Made by a program: the position numbers and the translations under genes
Shown here: piece after piece, positions 52,844 to 63,648 of the stretch
How positions within the stretch are numbered: the first letter of the stretch is position 1
Layout of the letters: each line of letters opens with the position of its first letter
Notes under the pieces: model-generated
What the model was told of the DNA's origin: nothing
Database searches by the model: none
Seen by the model: the letters and a program-made list of their open reading frames with translations, nothing else
Origin: Plutella xylostella
Taxonomy: Eukaryota; Arthropoda; Insecta; Lepidoptera; Plutellidae
Direction: 5' to 3'
NCBI RefSeq assembly: GCF_932276165.1
Contig: NC_064009.1
Location: forward strand, 1,550,001 to 1,614,000
DNA: 64,000 nucleotides

Positions 52844-54014
52844 CTGTCGTCTTCATAAAGGTGCCCACCCAGCTAAAGCGGTGCCTTTGGTTAGCTCAAA
52901 GGATAGTGCGGTGGTGTAGGGGTCACCACACACTCACACTAATATAGTAATCAAACTTACGTTATTCGAAGTCAGACAGAAAATGGCTTAAAAATAGATA
53001 TAATGCTTGAGTGTATTGACAATGCTTTTACCACAATCTCCTGAGAACAAAAAATTTGCAGGTACAATTTATATATGTACCTTTTCAAAAAACCTAGTGC
53101 ATATTCAGTGAACATGCTGTATAAGAGTGGACCACTCTTTATTTATTTTCTCATAGTAGATGCACGATTAATAATATAGAATTTTATGTTAAAAGATGCA
53201 TTTTAATGTGAGCACGTCCGCTATCTAAATAGGTAGTCTTATGGTTATTTTTAATATTAATTTATGTGGATATAATGAATTCTTAGCAGGCCCGGTTTGT
53301 AACTCTATTAAGTTTAAAGGGTGATGTTTCGGTTATTTTTGTTTTTTTTATAGGTTCTGTAGAAGGCTTGGTAGGAAATTTTTAAATCTTGATTTACTTT
53401 TGTGAGATTTCATTACAGAATGTCTGTTATTCCTACAATTTATTTTTTGTATCTTACACTATTAAAATTGGCTCAAGTATATAGTTTCCACTGCGATCTA
53501 AAGCAGTTAACAATATTATTTAATATGCGACATTATAAGCCTCTAGAATTGTAAATGTATATTACTCGCCAAATTATTGGTGTTGCGGTTAAAGCCAAAG
53601 TTCCAGCCACTAATATTTTTAACAATCATTTTTTTAAAGAGAACACTTGATCGGAAGTTCTATGGTCAATTTACCTTTTATTTACTTCCTCATTGTATTC
53701 AATATTGTTTCTCCTAGAACTGGAAGCTTCGCTTTTAGCGATAAGGTTGCCTATATTGTATCGTGTTTTAGTTATAAGTTTGAACTACTAGTACCCACTA
53801 CTTATTATTTTGTCGTCTTTCAAGTCTCACCTGACATTGCTTTTTGCACAACAAAAAGAGGAATAGAATTTACACGTTACAGATTAATTAGGGTACAACA
53901 GGTAATATGACCACTATCCAAAAATGAAACTAGAAAGACTATACAATTACTAACTATCACCCTTTACCGGTGACATAGATATGCACCGATCATTAGAGGC
54001 TACAGACCAAGTTC
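52844..54014. other. No gene recognised
   Basis: AT-rich. An 87-codon frame at 53647-53910 is hydrophobic in part but has no recognisable motif. Confidence 0.4.
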
Positions 54015-54017
54015 TTA

Positions 54018-54225
54018 GCCCTGGGTCTCCTATTTACGCCGTAGGTCGCGTCCAGCGTCACGCCGTAGGCCGCGTCACGATGCTCACTATAGAAATGTAC
54101 TGATGCGGTCTCCCTCACACGCCGACGTTGGCGCGTAGACGCCGTAGGTAGGCCGTAGGACGTTGATTGAAATGTTTACGCCAAAGTCGGACGCCGCATA
54201 TAGCATAAAATAGGAGACCCAGGCC
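54018..54225. mobile_element. Harbinger-type MITE, family J, copy 2
   Basis: GCCCTGGGTCTCCTATTTAC at the left, AAATAGGAGACCCAGGCC at the right, TTA on both sides. The first 130 bp match copy 1 (9311) closely; the right third differs (GTAGGACGTTGATTGAAATG), so the two are subfamilies. Confidence 0.82.
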
Positions 54226-54228
54226 TTA

Positions 54229-54957
54229 GCACGTATTAATTGTGCCTGTCAGAAGCTTACAGCCGCGATAGTAAATATATTGAACTAACTGTTTTTGCAG
54301 CGTCGGTTAATTGTATAGGAAGGTTCTAGAAGGCTGATAGTTGGCAAGCGGTTATAAAAGGTGTGAAAATCCGCGTTGCTTGGTAGCCATTAAAACTGAA
54401 CTGTTCATTTTAACAGAGATTATCGAGGTGCTAAAATTTTAACGAATAATTCCTAATTTTACAGTCTTACATGGGCATACGGGTAATTTCCACTTAGAAG
54501 ATTATTGTAATTGGGTAATTATTAAACTTTTTATTGCACATAATTAAACTCCTTTAAACACTATGCTCGTGGGAAAATGCTAGAAAGTATGGAATAAATG
54601 TACAGTCAGATAATTAGCTATTAGTTAGGTATACACTTTTGTCCCTTGTCAAACTCAAAACTTCTTTTTCATTCAAATCAAATTCTTTGCTACTTGGCTA
54701 AGGAACTAAAGTGACTTATGCAGCTGACTGTACCCAGAGTTGTACAGCTGAATATACCTCGGATAAAAGCTAGCATTATAATAATCTTTAGCCGCCCAAA
54801 CTTTCACAGAGTTGTCCACTCCATACATTATGCTCGTAGCACATAAACCACATTAGTTTATTCACGAAGATGGCATTTGCCCCTGACCACTCCCGCGGCG
54901 ATGTGACTTACTGTGCACACTGTGGGCACAGCACTGGTGAGCAACAGCGACGGTACT
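54229..54957. other. No gene recognised
   Basis: No supported feature. Confidence 0.4.
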
Positions 54958-55490
54958 TTATTTCATCGTCATCATCATCATCTTACCCAATAGGAGGCGG
55001 CTCCAATCCAGTGCTTCCCCGCGGACTTGACTAGATCGTCCGTCTGGTCTCCAGTTCTCCACTGTATAACTCTTCCGCTCCATCAACCATCAGTAGTTGA
55101 GGAAAACATAAGGGGGGGCCTAATTTTAGCAGTGGAAGTCCTATGGCTGATATGATGATGATTGTAATGTTTATTATCATCATCATCATAGGTATATGTT
55201 GTAGAGCGTAACACGCTGCGTTTGCTTGTTCGTGGTCTCCACTTGAGAACTCGTCTACCCCACCGCTTATCGGTTCTTCAGCATATATGACCAGCCCACT
55301 GCCACTTCAGCTTACACATTTTGACAGCTATGTCTGTAACCTTAGTCCTCTGACGGATAACCTCATTTCTGATACACTCCATCAGAGAAACCCCAAGCAT
55401 AGCTCTCTCCATAGCACGCTGAGCGACTTTAAACCGATGTACCAGTCCTACCATCAGTGTCCACGTCTCTGCGCCATACGTCATTCAGGT
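54958..55490. pseudogene. RTE LINE 3'-end fragments in both orientations
   Basis: Minus strand 55484-55278 reads MTYGAETWTLMVGLVHRFKV, then AQRAMERAMLGVSL, RNEVIRQRTKVTDIA and LKWQWAGHI, and continues past a stop as RWGRRVLKWRPRTSKRSV (to about 55205). A second minus fragment at 55075-54970 reads QTDDLVKSAGKHWI. Between them, plus-strand 55105-55165 has the RTE 3' UTR wording CCTAATTTTAGCAGTGGAAG plus (ATG)n. At least two insertions or rearranged pieces of one RTE family. Confidence 0.72.
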
Positions 55491-55706
55491 TATATAGATT
55501 TTAAAATAGATCAGATCTCCACATTTCAATATAATCTTGATCTTTTATATCAGATGGTATATCAAATATTAGATGCTTATGTACTACGGTCACATATTTA
55601 TAATTTTAAATGAAATCTTGAACTTGATATAATTATCAGATGTTGGACAACGATTAAAATAGCAGTACCTATAGGCGTTGCCGATTCTGAGCCAGATAGC
55701 CAAGTG
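55491..55706. other. No gene recognised
   Basis: ATATAATCTTGATCTTTTAT-type AT-rich sequence only. Confidence 0.4.
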
Positions 55707-55709
55707 TAA

Positions 55710-55877
55710 GCCCCTTCTCCCACTACGCGACTCTCAAGCAACGCAACCCATGATCGCCTCTATAAGAACGGCTCTTCGACGCGTCGTTGACTCGTCAAAT
55801 ATGTAATGCGAGAGATATGCGACCAAGGCTTACGACGCAGTCGCGTCGCATGATAGTCGCGTAGTGGGAGAAGGGGC
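55710..55877. mobile_element. Harbinger-type MITE, TAA duplication
   Basis: GCCCCTTCTCCCACTACGCG at the left, CGCGTAGTGGGAGAAGGGGC at the right: perfect 20-bp ends. TAA at 55707 and 55878. The interior is CG-rich. Confidence 0.88.
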
Positions 55878-55880
55878 TAA

Positions 55881-56283
55881 GATGACAGAAACGGGAAGAC
55901 TCTAGCATATGTAGCAGCATCTTCACTACGGACGATGTACACTGTGGGTCATAGTTATTGGTTACTGTATTAAATAGAATATGGCTATAACTCTTTGGCG
56001 ATTGTCTACTTGTATTTTCGTGTGGCGCGGCGCCCTAACCTTAGCCCTATATAGCCTTCTCACGTTCAGGCCCTATTGCTTGTCTTTAGGTCCGAAGGCT
56101 GTTTTCATCTCGGTACTAATTTCTTTTGGAAGAAGCTTTTGCGGAATATAATTTCTGCCTCACTTATTAAAGGTGTTTTGATGGTCACAATGCGCTAGGA
56201 AAGACGATTTTGCATTTTTTGGCCTGAATCAACCCTTCATGGTCCTTGAAGTTCCTTAAAGCAAGACTACTCCTAACTATTCC
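55881..56283. other. No gene recognised
   Basis: No supported feature. Confidence 0.4.
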
Positions 56284-56372
56284 TTTGATTTTATTTATTT
56301 AACTCTTTATTGCACAAATATATTAATAAGTGTACAAAAGGTGGACTTAATGCTAAAAGCATATTATCTTTA
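56284..56372 (+). mobile_element. Family E, copy 3, shortened
   Basis: TTTATTTATTTAACTCTTTA, TTGCACAAATATATTAATAA and TACAAAAGGTGGACTTAATG; the similarity ends after CTAAAAGCAT. Confidence 0.68.
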
Positions 56373-57122
56373 ACAGTTATATCATGTATAATCTCACAGT
56401 CAAACTACAGCAAGTAGATACAACAAAAACGGTAATATTTTCACTGGTACCAACTGCTTTGCACTAGACGCGTCGAACCCACCGCTGCTTCGTGCCCGAG
56501 CGATGGTCCGATGAAGCCATAAATTATAATAATGCATTGGAAATTGTTTCTGGCGGGCAGACACCGGCACACCTACTAATCGGTTACAGCCGACGATTTA
56601 TGTATCGAATTCATCGCGAAAGTATCGAGCGATGAATCGATACGGAGTTATGGATTGTTTGCTCGGCCATGTGAACTGGATAGTCCTGAATTCGATCTAA
56701 AAACGGTATGTTGGGTGTTTTAAAATTTGTAGACACCTATTTCAAGTATTCATTCTCCCATTTTTTCCAGAAAACCTTTGGATTGAAGGATATTTATGAT
56801 CAAATAGGGTCGGAGATAAAATTGACTGCAACGATCGAAATTCCCAAATAATCGAATCAAAATGATTGACAATTTTTATGAGCATACATAATATTACCTA
56901 TGCACATGGTGTGTAAATAGGTAATAAGTTAATTTTAGGCCATATTAATATTAAGTTACTTTTTGTGTGTTTTTTTTTTTGGTCAAATAAACATTCTTCT
57001 TATTCTTAATAAAATAGCATATCGACATAAATAAAGACAACCCAGAAACTTGCACAGATTTCACTCCACACTATTTCACCACAGACCTCAAATCTTGACC
57101 GTACAATAACAAAGCTGTATCG
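56373..57122. other. No gene; ATCGAT-rich patch
   Basis: 56590-56645 carries ATGTATCGAATTCATCGCGA and GATGAATCGATACGGA, echoing 29815-29870. CAAATAAACATTCTTCTTAT at about 56984 could be a LINE tail. Confidence 0.35.
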
Positions 57123-57750
57123 TTGGTGTATCGTCATTGTGATCGTCATAAAGGACTTCCTACGTCCGTTCCACAATCGCAATTAAGATCCGACGTTGCC
57201 AGTGGGTCACGAAAGTCCTTTCAAGATCCAGATACAGATTTGACAGTAACTGCCTGGTCCGTTCATGCTACATGCGACCTTTACACCCACACTGTATCAG
57301 ATATGAAATTATGAAATTGGAACCTAAGTGGTGGATATTGGGGTGGAAATGGATTGTCTGGTGTTAGTAGACCGTGAGGTTTGTTACGGTTGTCGTGGTG
57401 AGCAATGAGCATGTCATCTGCAGATAGTTCCAGGACACTATTGTCAGTTACCAACTGGAGCTCTATAACGGAGGCCCTGAGATAATCCCCCATGTTGAGA
57501 TAACGTTAAATTTAATCGGCTGAAACTTGCAAAATGCTGCTCTGGCGCTCTCTAAACATTTTCTTTTTGAGTTTGAGCCTAAGTGGGAACTGTAAGCATA
57601 TTTTACTAGAGATTTAAACGTTGGTATAAATATACATACTTTATCTCGACATTTGAAATTTTCCCGTACCTGAGAATCGATGCCAGAAGCAGTCTTGTGC
57701 TCTTTACCCATAACTACCACGTCATCCAGATACTCGACAATACAGCACAC
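57123..57750 (-). other. Unassigned overlapping frames, possibly a decayed coding element
   Basis: Two minus-strand frames abut: 57750-57463 (with CCIVEYLDDVVVMGKEHKTA) and 57493-57281 (with VIELQLVTDNSVLELSADDM, then LLTPDNPFPPQYPPL). A further stop-free stretch reads DLERTFVTHWQRRI at about 57235-57195. The composition looks protein-like and YLDD recalls a reverse-transcriptase box, but the flanking residues do not fit a family I can name. Confidence 0.3.
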
Positions 57751-58556
57751 AAATTACCAGTGTCGCCTACAAACAAGCGGTACGTCGGACGCTGATTTTC
57801 CGCTGACTGAGTCCACAAACTGGGTCGGGTTATTCTGTGACAACTAAATTGGTTACTTACTCTTTGTTTGAAATCTGTTTCTTTACTCTGTGTCTTGTGA
57901 GGCTTCGCTGTGTGGGCGCCTGATTTGATAACAGCTTAATTGCTTGAATCATTCTCATTTTATTGCTGATTTTGTCTGCTTTAGAGCTTCTTTGTTTTTA
58001 AGCTGGCACGTGTGTGGCTCTGTGTGGGCTTGTTTAATACAAGACACATAAATGGGCTCTTGACCGCTCCCTCACTGCGTATAGCGTAGGTATTAGGGCG
58101 TCTACAGACCTGAGCTGTTGGCTTACTGGCAAAAAATCGTTTATTTGGTTTCGACGTCTTTTATAAATCTGAAAAATACTATCGCCTGTGCCAGGACCAG
58201 AAAAAACATTCAAGCTTCACGAAAATATTTCTGTACAAACCCCGATCCTATCTCGTTGCATTAAACGGACACCTAATTTTTCATCAGGCAAGAATATATA
58301 GCCACTATGTGCCTGTGATGCAGAATTTGCCGAAACCATTTAAAAATATCCGTGTGGCTTTGGTGTGTAGGTACCCTTATCTGTCTCATTAGTAGATTGC
58401 ACGTAAGGAGGCTGTCTGAGTGACGTATCATCTGTATCTATATACGTCCGCCACACTCTGGGTAGTCAGCGACTGTCAACTAATCTACTGACTAATCTTT
58501 TCACAACTTTAGGTTTTTCACCACTAAGGAGAAGGAAGACTAGAGGCCAGCAACCG
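57751..58556. other. No gene recognised
   Basis: No supported feature. Confidence 0.4.
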
Positions 58557-58715
58557 TACCACCACCGACACATTAGCAATAAAATTAACAATCCATAAGC
58601 AGTGTCAACTGCCTTTCAAACATGTGTCATATTCATACAAGTTACGGTACGTCAGATTTGAAAATCAAACGACGCTGCTTAAGGATTGTTAATTGATAAT
58701 GTTTGATGGTGGTAA
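58557..58715. mobile_element. Fold-back MITE, family C, copy 3
   Basis: ACCACCACCGACACATTAGC at the left and AATGTTTGATGGTGGTAA at the right; TAACAATCCATAAGCAG faces CTGCTTAAGGATTGTTA. Compared with copy 2 the interior is in opposite orientation. Confidence 0.78.
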
Positions 58716-59094
58716 CACTGACCATGTTGCAGCTCAAGTACCAGCCGAAAATACCAAAAGGCTATCTAACCCACCTAAAAATTTATGCATAGTAAGTTAT
58801 AATTATAGGTTATTAATTTCCGCCATGGATAGTTTGATCCCCTTAAAGGTGCAATAATTCATTCATTCCACCTACGTCACTGCCGACCTTTTAGTGACCA
58901 GGTCACTTGTACAGGTGGAGCCACAATGCAGTAGAGACACAGGATCATTAGTGGCACACGGCGGTTGCTTGATTGATGTGTCGTAATTAGCTCGCGAGTA
59001 CCTGTGTGGCCAGTGCGATGCGCTGGTTATTCAGAAAAGTTCGCGATATTGATTTTGAGGTTAGGTTGTTTTTTTGGTTACTGGATTGGATAAC

Positions 59095-59310
59095 CGTTGC
59101 CGTTGGGGTAGACGAGTTCTCGAGTGGAGACCACGGACAGGCAAACGCAGCGTGGGACGCCCTCCGGCCCGCTGGACTGACGACCTTAGGTGGGTAGCCG
59201 GTAGTGGTTGGATGAGGAAGGCCGAGGATCGAGTGTTGTGGCACTAATTGGGAGAGGCCTATGTCCAGCAGTGGATGATTATTGGCTGATGATGAAGATG
59301 GATTGGATTT
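59095..59310 (+). pseudogene. RTE LINE 3' terminus
   Basis: Translation RWGRRVLEWRPRTGKRSVGR (with a short shift), PPARWTDDLRWVAGSGWM, RKAEDRVLW, then LGEAYVQQWM before the stop and an ATGATGAAGATGG tail. This is the extreme C-terminus and short 3' UTR of an RTE element. Confidence 0.72.
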
Positions 59311-59795
59311 CTGAAATAAAGTATGAGAAAGACATAGCTAGGTTGTGTAGCTTTAAAATCTACTAGAGCCTCGAGTCCCGTTTTTTTTCAGCGAAGGTCT
59401 CTAACTAGTGTTTGATATTTGTAGCTGTTTACCGCCTACAATCTCAAAATACTAAACTACGCCAATATATATTTTTCCTTTTATTTATTTACTTATTAAG
59501 ATTCTAATAAATTACATCGCCGACTGTACCTCTACGATTAGTACTTTTTATTCATAATTCAAAGAAAGTCTCTTAACAGTCAAGTAAGCTTTAATCACTA
59601 TTATTAGTGCTTTAAAAATAGTTATATTTCATTCCAGATGCAACCTTTTAAATGCTGAACCGTTTTTAATAAATTATTATGTTACTTGTGTGATGTTTTC
59701 ATCATTTATGTTGGACCTTTGAGTCAGCCACGACAGATCGTGTTTATCATAAGGTCGGTTTACATCAAACGAACACAGGGCATTCTTTAAACTTA
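59311..59795. other. No gene recognised
   Basis: No supported feature. Confidence 0.4.
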
Positions 59796-60405
59796 TCCTA
59801 ACTAATATTATAAATTATAAAGTAACTGTATCTGTCTGTCTGTCACTCTTCCACGCCAAAACTACTGAACGGATTTGAATGAAATTTGGTATACATATGG
59901 TCTAGACCAGCTATACTCAAACTGCGGCCCGCGGGCCGCATGTGGTCCGCCAGGCCTTTATCAGTGGCCCGCCAGGCCTTTATCAGTGGCCCGCGTGCCA
60001 TGAGAAATAATAGAGATTAGTGATGTAACGAATGTGTGTTTTTGGACATTCGCGAATGCGAATGCGAATGCGAATATCTGAAATTGATATTCGCGAATGC
60101 GAATGCGAATGCGAATATTCAGTTTGTGTTCAAATTTGGGGTTATTTGTATGGTTTGGTGGCAGTCTCGTACTGAACGAGATACGTTCCGTTCTAGGCGC
60201 ATTCCGAATCAGACTAACCAATACTAGACGCAAAAAAATGATACACTTTATTTAGCTCCATAACAGTTACGACACATTGCGACTGTGTGCAGTTTCTGAG
60301 GACGATTTACACGAAATATTTAAACGTATTTAAATATTTTAAATGTATGGCTGTCTTGCTCTGACACTATAGGTACTGTCGAAATAGGTTTTTGGTTTGT
60401 TTATT

Positions 60406-60550
60406 CACACTCACGGGCAATGAAAAAGATCCATTAAGAAAAACACCAAATTACTCATAAGCGCAAAATAAAATACTTAATGACGACTTCTGCAATTTAT
60501 AAGTTCATTTAACGACAAATCAGAATATTACGAACTAAAAACGTTAATAT
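60406..60550 (-). mobile_element. Family B element, copy 5
   Basis: CACTCACGGGCAATGAAAAA, CACCAAATTACTCATAAGCG, GACGACTTCTGCAATTTATA and CAGAATATTACGAACTAAAA: same orientation as the copy at 1842. Confidence 0.78.
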
Positions 60551-60779
60551 TTTATTTAAAAAATTCAATGTTAAAAAAAATAGGGGCATTTTTAATTGTG
60601 TCTGCATTTTTAAGTGGAACTGTTTCTTTGCATGTGAGTATATGTTTAGGTCTTATGAAACTACAAGTTAGACCAATAGAAGTCATCCGATGTTGTTTGG
60701 TTCTCATTTTTTCCTAAATGAAAAACTTGGATTTTGTTTTTTGATTAAGTATGTTTATTTGTACCTTTTACAATTTTAT

Positions 60780-61170
60780 TGGTAAAGTCTAGAAGATGAT
60801 ATCGGCCAAATGTGCGCCGTCACAATTGATTGCCATACGGGCTTCTTTTATGGCATTTCTCATCACGATTCTCGCACTCGTTCACATAAACACGGGTCTT
60901 CAAAAAACCCCACAAAAACCGTCTTAAACGGCAAAATCTGGCGATTTTGCAGGGAAAAATGACACATAAAACGAAAAAAAGCGTCCCGAAAACTGAATAA
61001 GTATACACAATTATTCCGCGATCTTGGGGAGTATATCACTCCATGGCTTCTGAATTTGTATTCTGCATTTGTTTGGTCCACCAATATCAAAACGAAATTG
61101 AAATTGGCGGCCATTTGTACAAATAAGAGCAACTTCCAATAGGGTGATTACTTTTGGCCCACCTTGTATT
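60780..61170 (-). pseudogene. Tc1/mariner-superfamily transposase C-terminal relic
   Basis: The minus strand reads FLWGFLKTRVYVNECENR (shifted), then in another frame RNAIKEARMAINCDGAHLAD followed by IIF and a stop. WGxxKxxVY and GxHLxDIIF are near-C-terminal signatures in this superfamily. At 61145-61170 lies a TIR-like ACTTTTGGCCCACCTTGTAT. The catalytic domain is deleted or unrecognisable; the other TIR was not found. Confidence 0.6.
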
Positions 61171-61489
61171 AACTAATTCTAAAGTTTCATTACCCATAAA
61201 AATAAATAAATAAATAGGTACCAAAGATAAAGTAAGACTGGTAATGTGAGTAAGAGGGTAACTTGTAATAAAATGTTATAGACGAATGAATTTTGATTTT
61301 GTTAACCTACCATTATTTTAAGTAGGTACTAATATTCGCAAAACATTCGCACAAAATTTTGCGAATGCGAATGCGAATGCGAATATCCAAAAATATGCGA
61401 ATATTCGCGAATGCGAATGCGAATGCGAATATTCGTTACATCACTAATAGAGATTATACATTATGTGTAAAAAGTATCGGGATTATATC

Positions 61490-61990
61490 CATAAAATATA
61501 AAATGATTTCATCCAAATTTATTTTATCACCTTCAAAGTTTGCTTCTTCAGAAACGATATACCTACGCCAACGAATTATTCAATCATCACAACATTTTTT
61601 TAACGCAGTTTTCAGAGTTGTGTTTAGTACTCGCGGCGATTTTTTCTTATTGTCTTATATCGATTGAAAACAGTGCCTCGATGTGGTGATTTGAATATTT
61701 AGGAAAAAAAGAAGCTAGAGCCGTGAGCTGCAGCCATATCTGGTGAATATGGTGGATTGGATGCCCGATGGTATTTGTTCAGTGTTTGCTCAAAAAATCA
61801 TTTACAATGATGATTATTTTGCGAAAAGCGCGATATCGTGGTGCAAAATCTTTTCTCGATTTTTTTTCCACACATCTTCGTCGAATTTGCTCTATTCAAT
61901 TCTACATAACCCGCAAATAATATTATTTTCCTACCGTTTGACTTTTCCGAGTGCACAAAACCACGATAGTCAAAAAAACAGTCAACGTGA
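61490..61990 (-). pseudogene. Mariner-like transposase, C-terminal half, decayed
   Basis: In mixed minus-strand frames: HHDIALFAK (second catalytic Asp), PPYSPDMAAA (third Asp), LRGT-like, KKCCDD, a stop in place of Trp, then IIRWRRYIVSEEANFEGDKI with NLDEIILYF. YFEGDK-type wording is the usual mariner C-terminus. Several frameshifts. The N-terminal half is missing. Confidence 0.72.
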
Positions 61991-62225
61991 CTTTAACTAA
62001 CAATCGATAGAAGAAAAAAAGGAAAATTAGTTGCGAGTACTAAACACAACTCTGGAAACAGCGTTTAAAAAAAATGTGATGGCGTACAGTACAACTACCT
62101 ATAAAGTCCTGAAAACTGGAGTGGATTATAACTAATTGTTTAAGACCGTATTTGATCTATCCATTATATATTTATTTTAGGACAAATGCGTTAAAAAGCC
62201 ATTATCAATCGGTATTTTATTTTAA

Positions 62226-62481
62226 GACGACCGAATGGCGTAGTGGTTAGTGACCCTGACTACTGAGCCGATGGTCCCGGGTTCGATTCCCGGCTGGGGC
62301 AGATATTTGTTTAAACACAGATATTTGTTCTCAGGTCTTGGATGTTCCCGTAAAATGGCAATAGGCCCGCCCCCTATTACATTGGGACTAACATAACACT
62401 CTGGCGAAAAGTGGGTGCGGCAATGCACCTCTGCCTACCCCGCAAGGGAGTACATTAGTACAAGGCGTGAGTGCGTGTTTT
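62226..62481 (+). mobile_element. SINE-1 with alternative tail B, copy 2
   Basis: Head GACGACCGAATGGCGTAGTG, B box GGTTCGATTCC, AGATATTTGTTTAAACACAG, then GGCCCGCCCCCTATTACATT, ACACTCTGGCGAAAAGTGGG, CCCCGCAAGGGAGTACATTA and a T-rich end. Relative to 41103 it has an extra CCGTAAAATGGCAATA at the head/tail joint. Confidence 0.88.
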
Positions 62482-62886
62482 TTTTTTGTTTTTGTTATTT
62501 TTTTTTAAATGTATCTAAATTATTGTAAATGTAAATAAATACCTAACTGAAAATTATAAAAAGTCTTAGCAAAATCTTTCTATTAATTCAAAATCTTAGC
62601 AATTTTTTGTTTTATTGAACTAATCCCGATACTTTTTACACAGAGTAGTATATGTGTTACTGTAAAAGCCCGAACAACGGTAAATCCTAGGATTTACCAG
62701 TAAATCTTAGGATTTACCAACATGAGTTGGTAAATGTAAGGATTTGTGAAAATGGGTCATTTTTTTCGGGCTTTTACCATTAGAATTTGGTAAATGCTAG
62801 GTTTTACCACTGACACCTAGTAAAAGTTGGTTTTGGGAATAAAACAAAGATTAATTATTACCTATTCATTTATTTCAATCAAAAAC

Positions 62887-63235
62887 TGCTTCCAATGAAG
62901 GAAGGGTTTCGATCTAGTCCACTACGCTGGCCTAGTGCGGGTTGGTGGACCCCAACACAAGCAAGCTTGTGCTGAGCGAGTTGTCGGGTAAGTGGGCAAC
63001 CCGACTGTCAGACGTTTTCAAGCCGCCCGAAGGCCTCTGACTAGGCTTAACGACTGCTGCCGAAGCAGCAACCGGGACCCACGGCTTAACGTGCCGTCCG
63101 AAGCACGAAAGCATCCAGAAAGGAACCCATCCAATGGCTGACCATGCTGGTTGTTGCTAAACCTCAGTGATCAGTTACGATCACTGAAGCCCGCTCGACT
63201 ACGGACGCTTTGTTCGACTACGGAGGTTATAAGTT
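62887..63235 (+). mobile_element. Family D repeat, copy 2
   Basis: CAATGAAGGAAGGGTTTCGA, GGACCCCAACACAAGCAAGC, CAACCCGACTGTCAGACG, CAAGCCGCCCGAAGGCC and TTAACGTGCCGTCCGAAGCA. Longer at the 3' side than copy 1 at 14802. The 60-codon minus frame in it is a by-product. Confidence 0.75.
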
Positions 63236-63268
63236 ATAACCTGGCTTTTTCAACATTTACCGTGCAAA

Positions 63269-63648
63269 ATTCAAATTCAAATTCAAATCATTTATTTATA
63301 AAATATTATTTATACGTCACAACTCACAAATCATAATTACAATCACAAATCATAATCACAAGTTATACTTATTACATTTTATAGATAGGTACATTAGCTA
63401 ATTAAGTATGTAATATTATTTAGTTAATCACAATTTAATTTTAATGTTAATTTATAATGTAGTAAAAAATACAGTAATTTTACAGATAGGTAGGTACAGG
63501 TTGTTATTGCAATTTAGTTGGTAGGCAAGGTTGGGGTCACAGAGGACAACGAGGCAGGGAAGTCAGTGAATTTATAAATAGGCATATTAACCAATATATT
63601 TTTAAGTTTTGCAATGAAAACGGTTTCAGATTTTGTTTCTTTTACCAT
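63269..63648 (-). mobile_element. 5'-truncated copy of the CR1/Zenon-like LINE
   Basis: The minus strand matches the full element from about 5828 to its tail: the last about 43 codons of ORF2 (KLKNILVNMPIYKFTDFPAS and on to LPTN), the TAA, and the whole 3' UTR, ending (TTTGAA)3. Only a few differences were seen by eye over about 375 bp. Confidence 0.92.

Larger units (their letters stand above)
60018..61446. mobile_element. Second hAT-type element (hAT-B) nested in hAT-A
   Basis: 8-bp duplication ATAGAGAT (60010-60017, 61447-61454). Perfect 16-bp TIR TAGTGATGTAACGAAT. Subterminal (GAATGC)n arrays near both ends, next to ATATTCGCGAATGC. No hAT transposase. Contains a family B copy and a mariner relic. 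Confidence 0.92.
61464..62642 (-). mobile_element. Mariner-like element with perfect 22-bp TIRs
   Basis: TGTGTAAAAAGTATCGGGAT (then TA) at 61464; the exact inverse at 62621-62642. TA precedes the left end; the right flank reads GA, so one copy of the TA may be mutated. Transposase remains are on the minus strand, and a tail-B SINE-1 is inserted at 62226. Confidence 0.85.

Noticed and set aside
57463..57750. Reverse transcriptase from the YLDD box
   Set aside because: Flanking residues do not match LINE, LTR or Penelope RT patterns, and no other RT motif is nearby; kept only as an unassigned frame.
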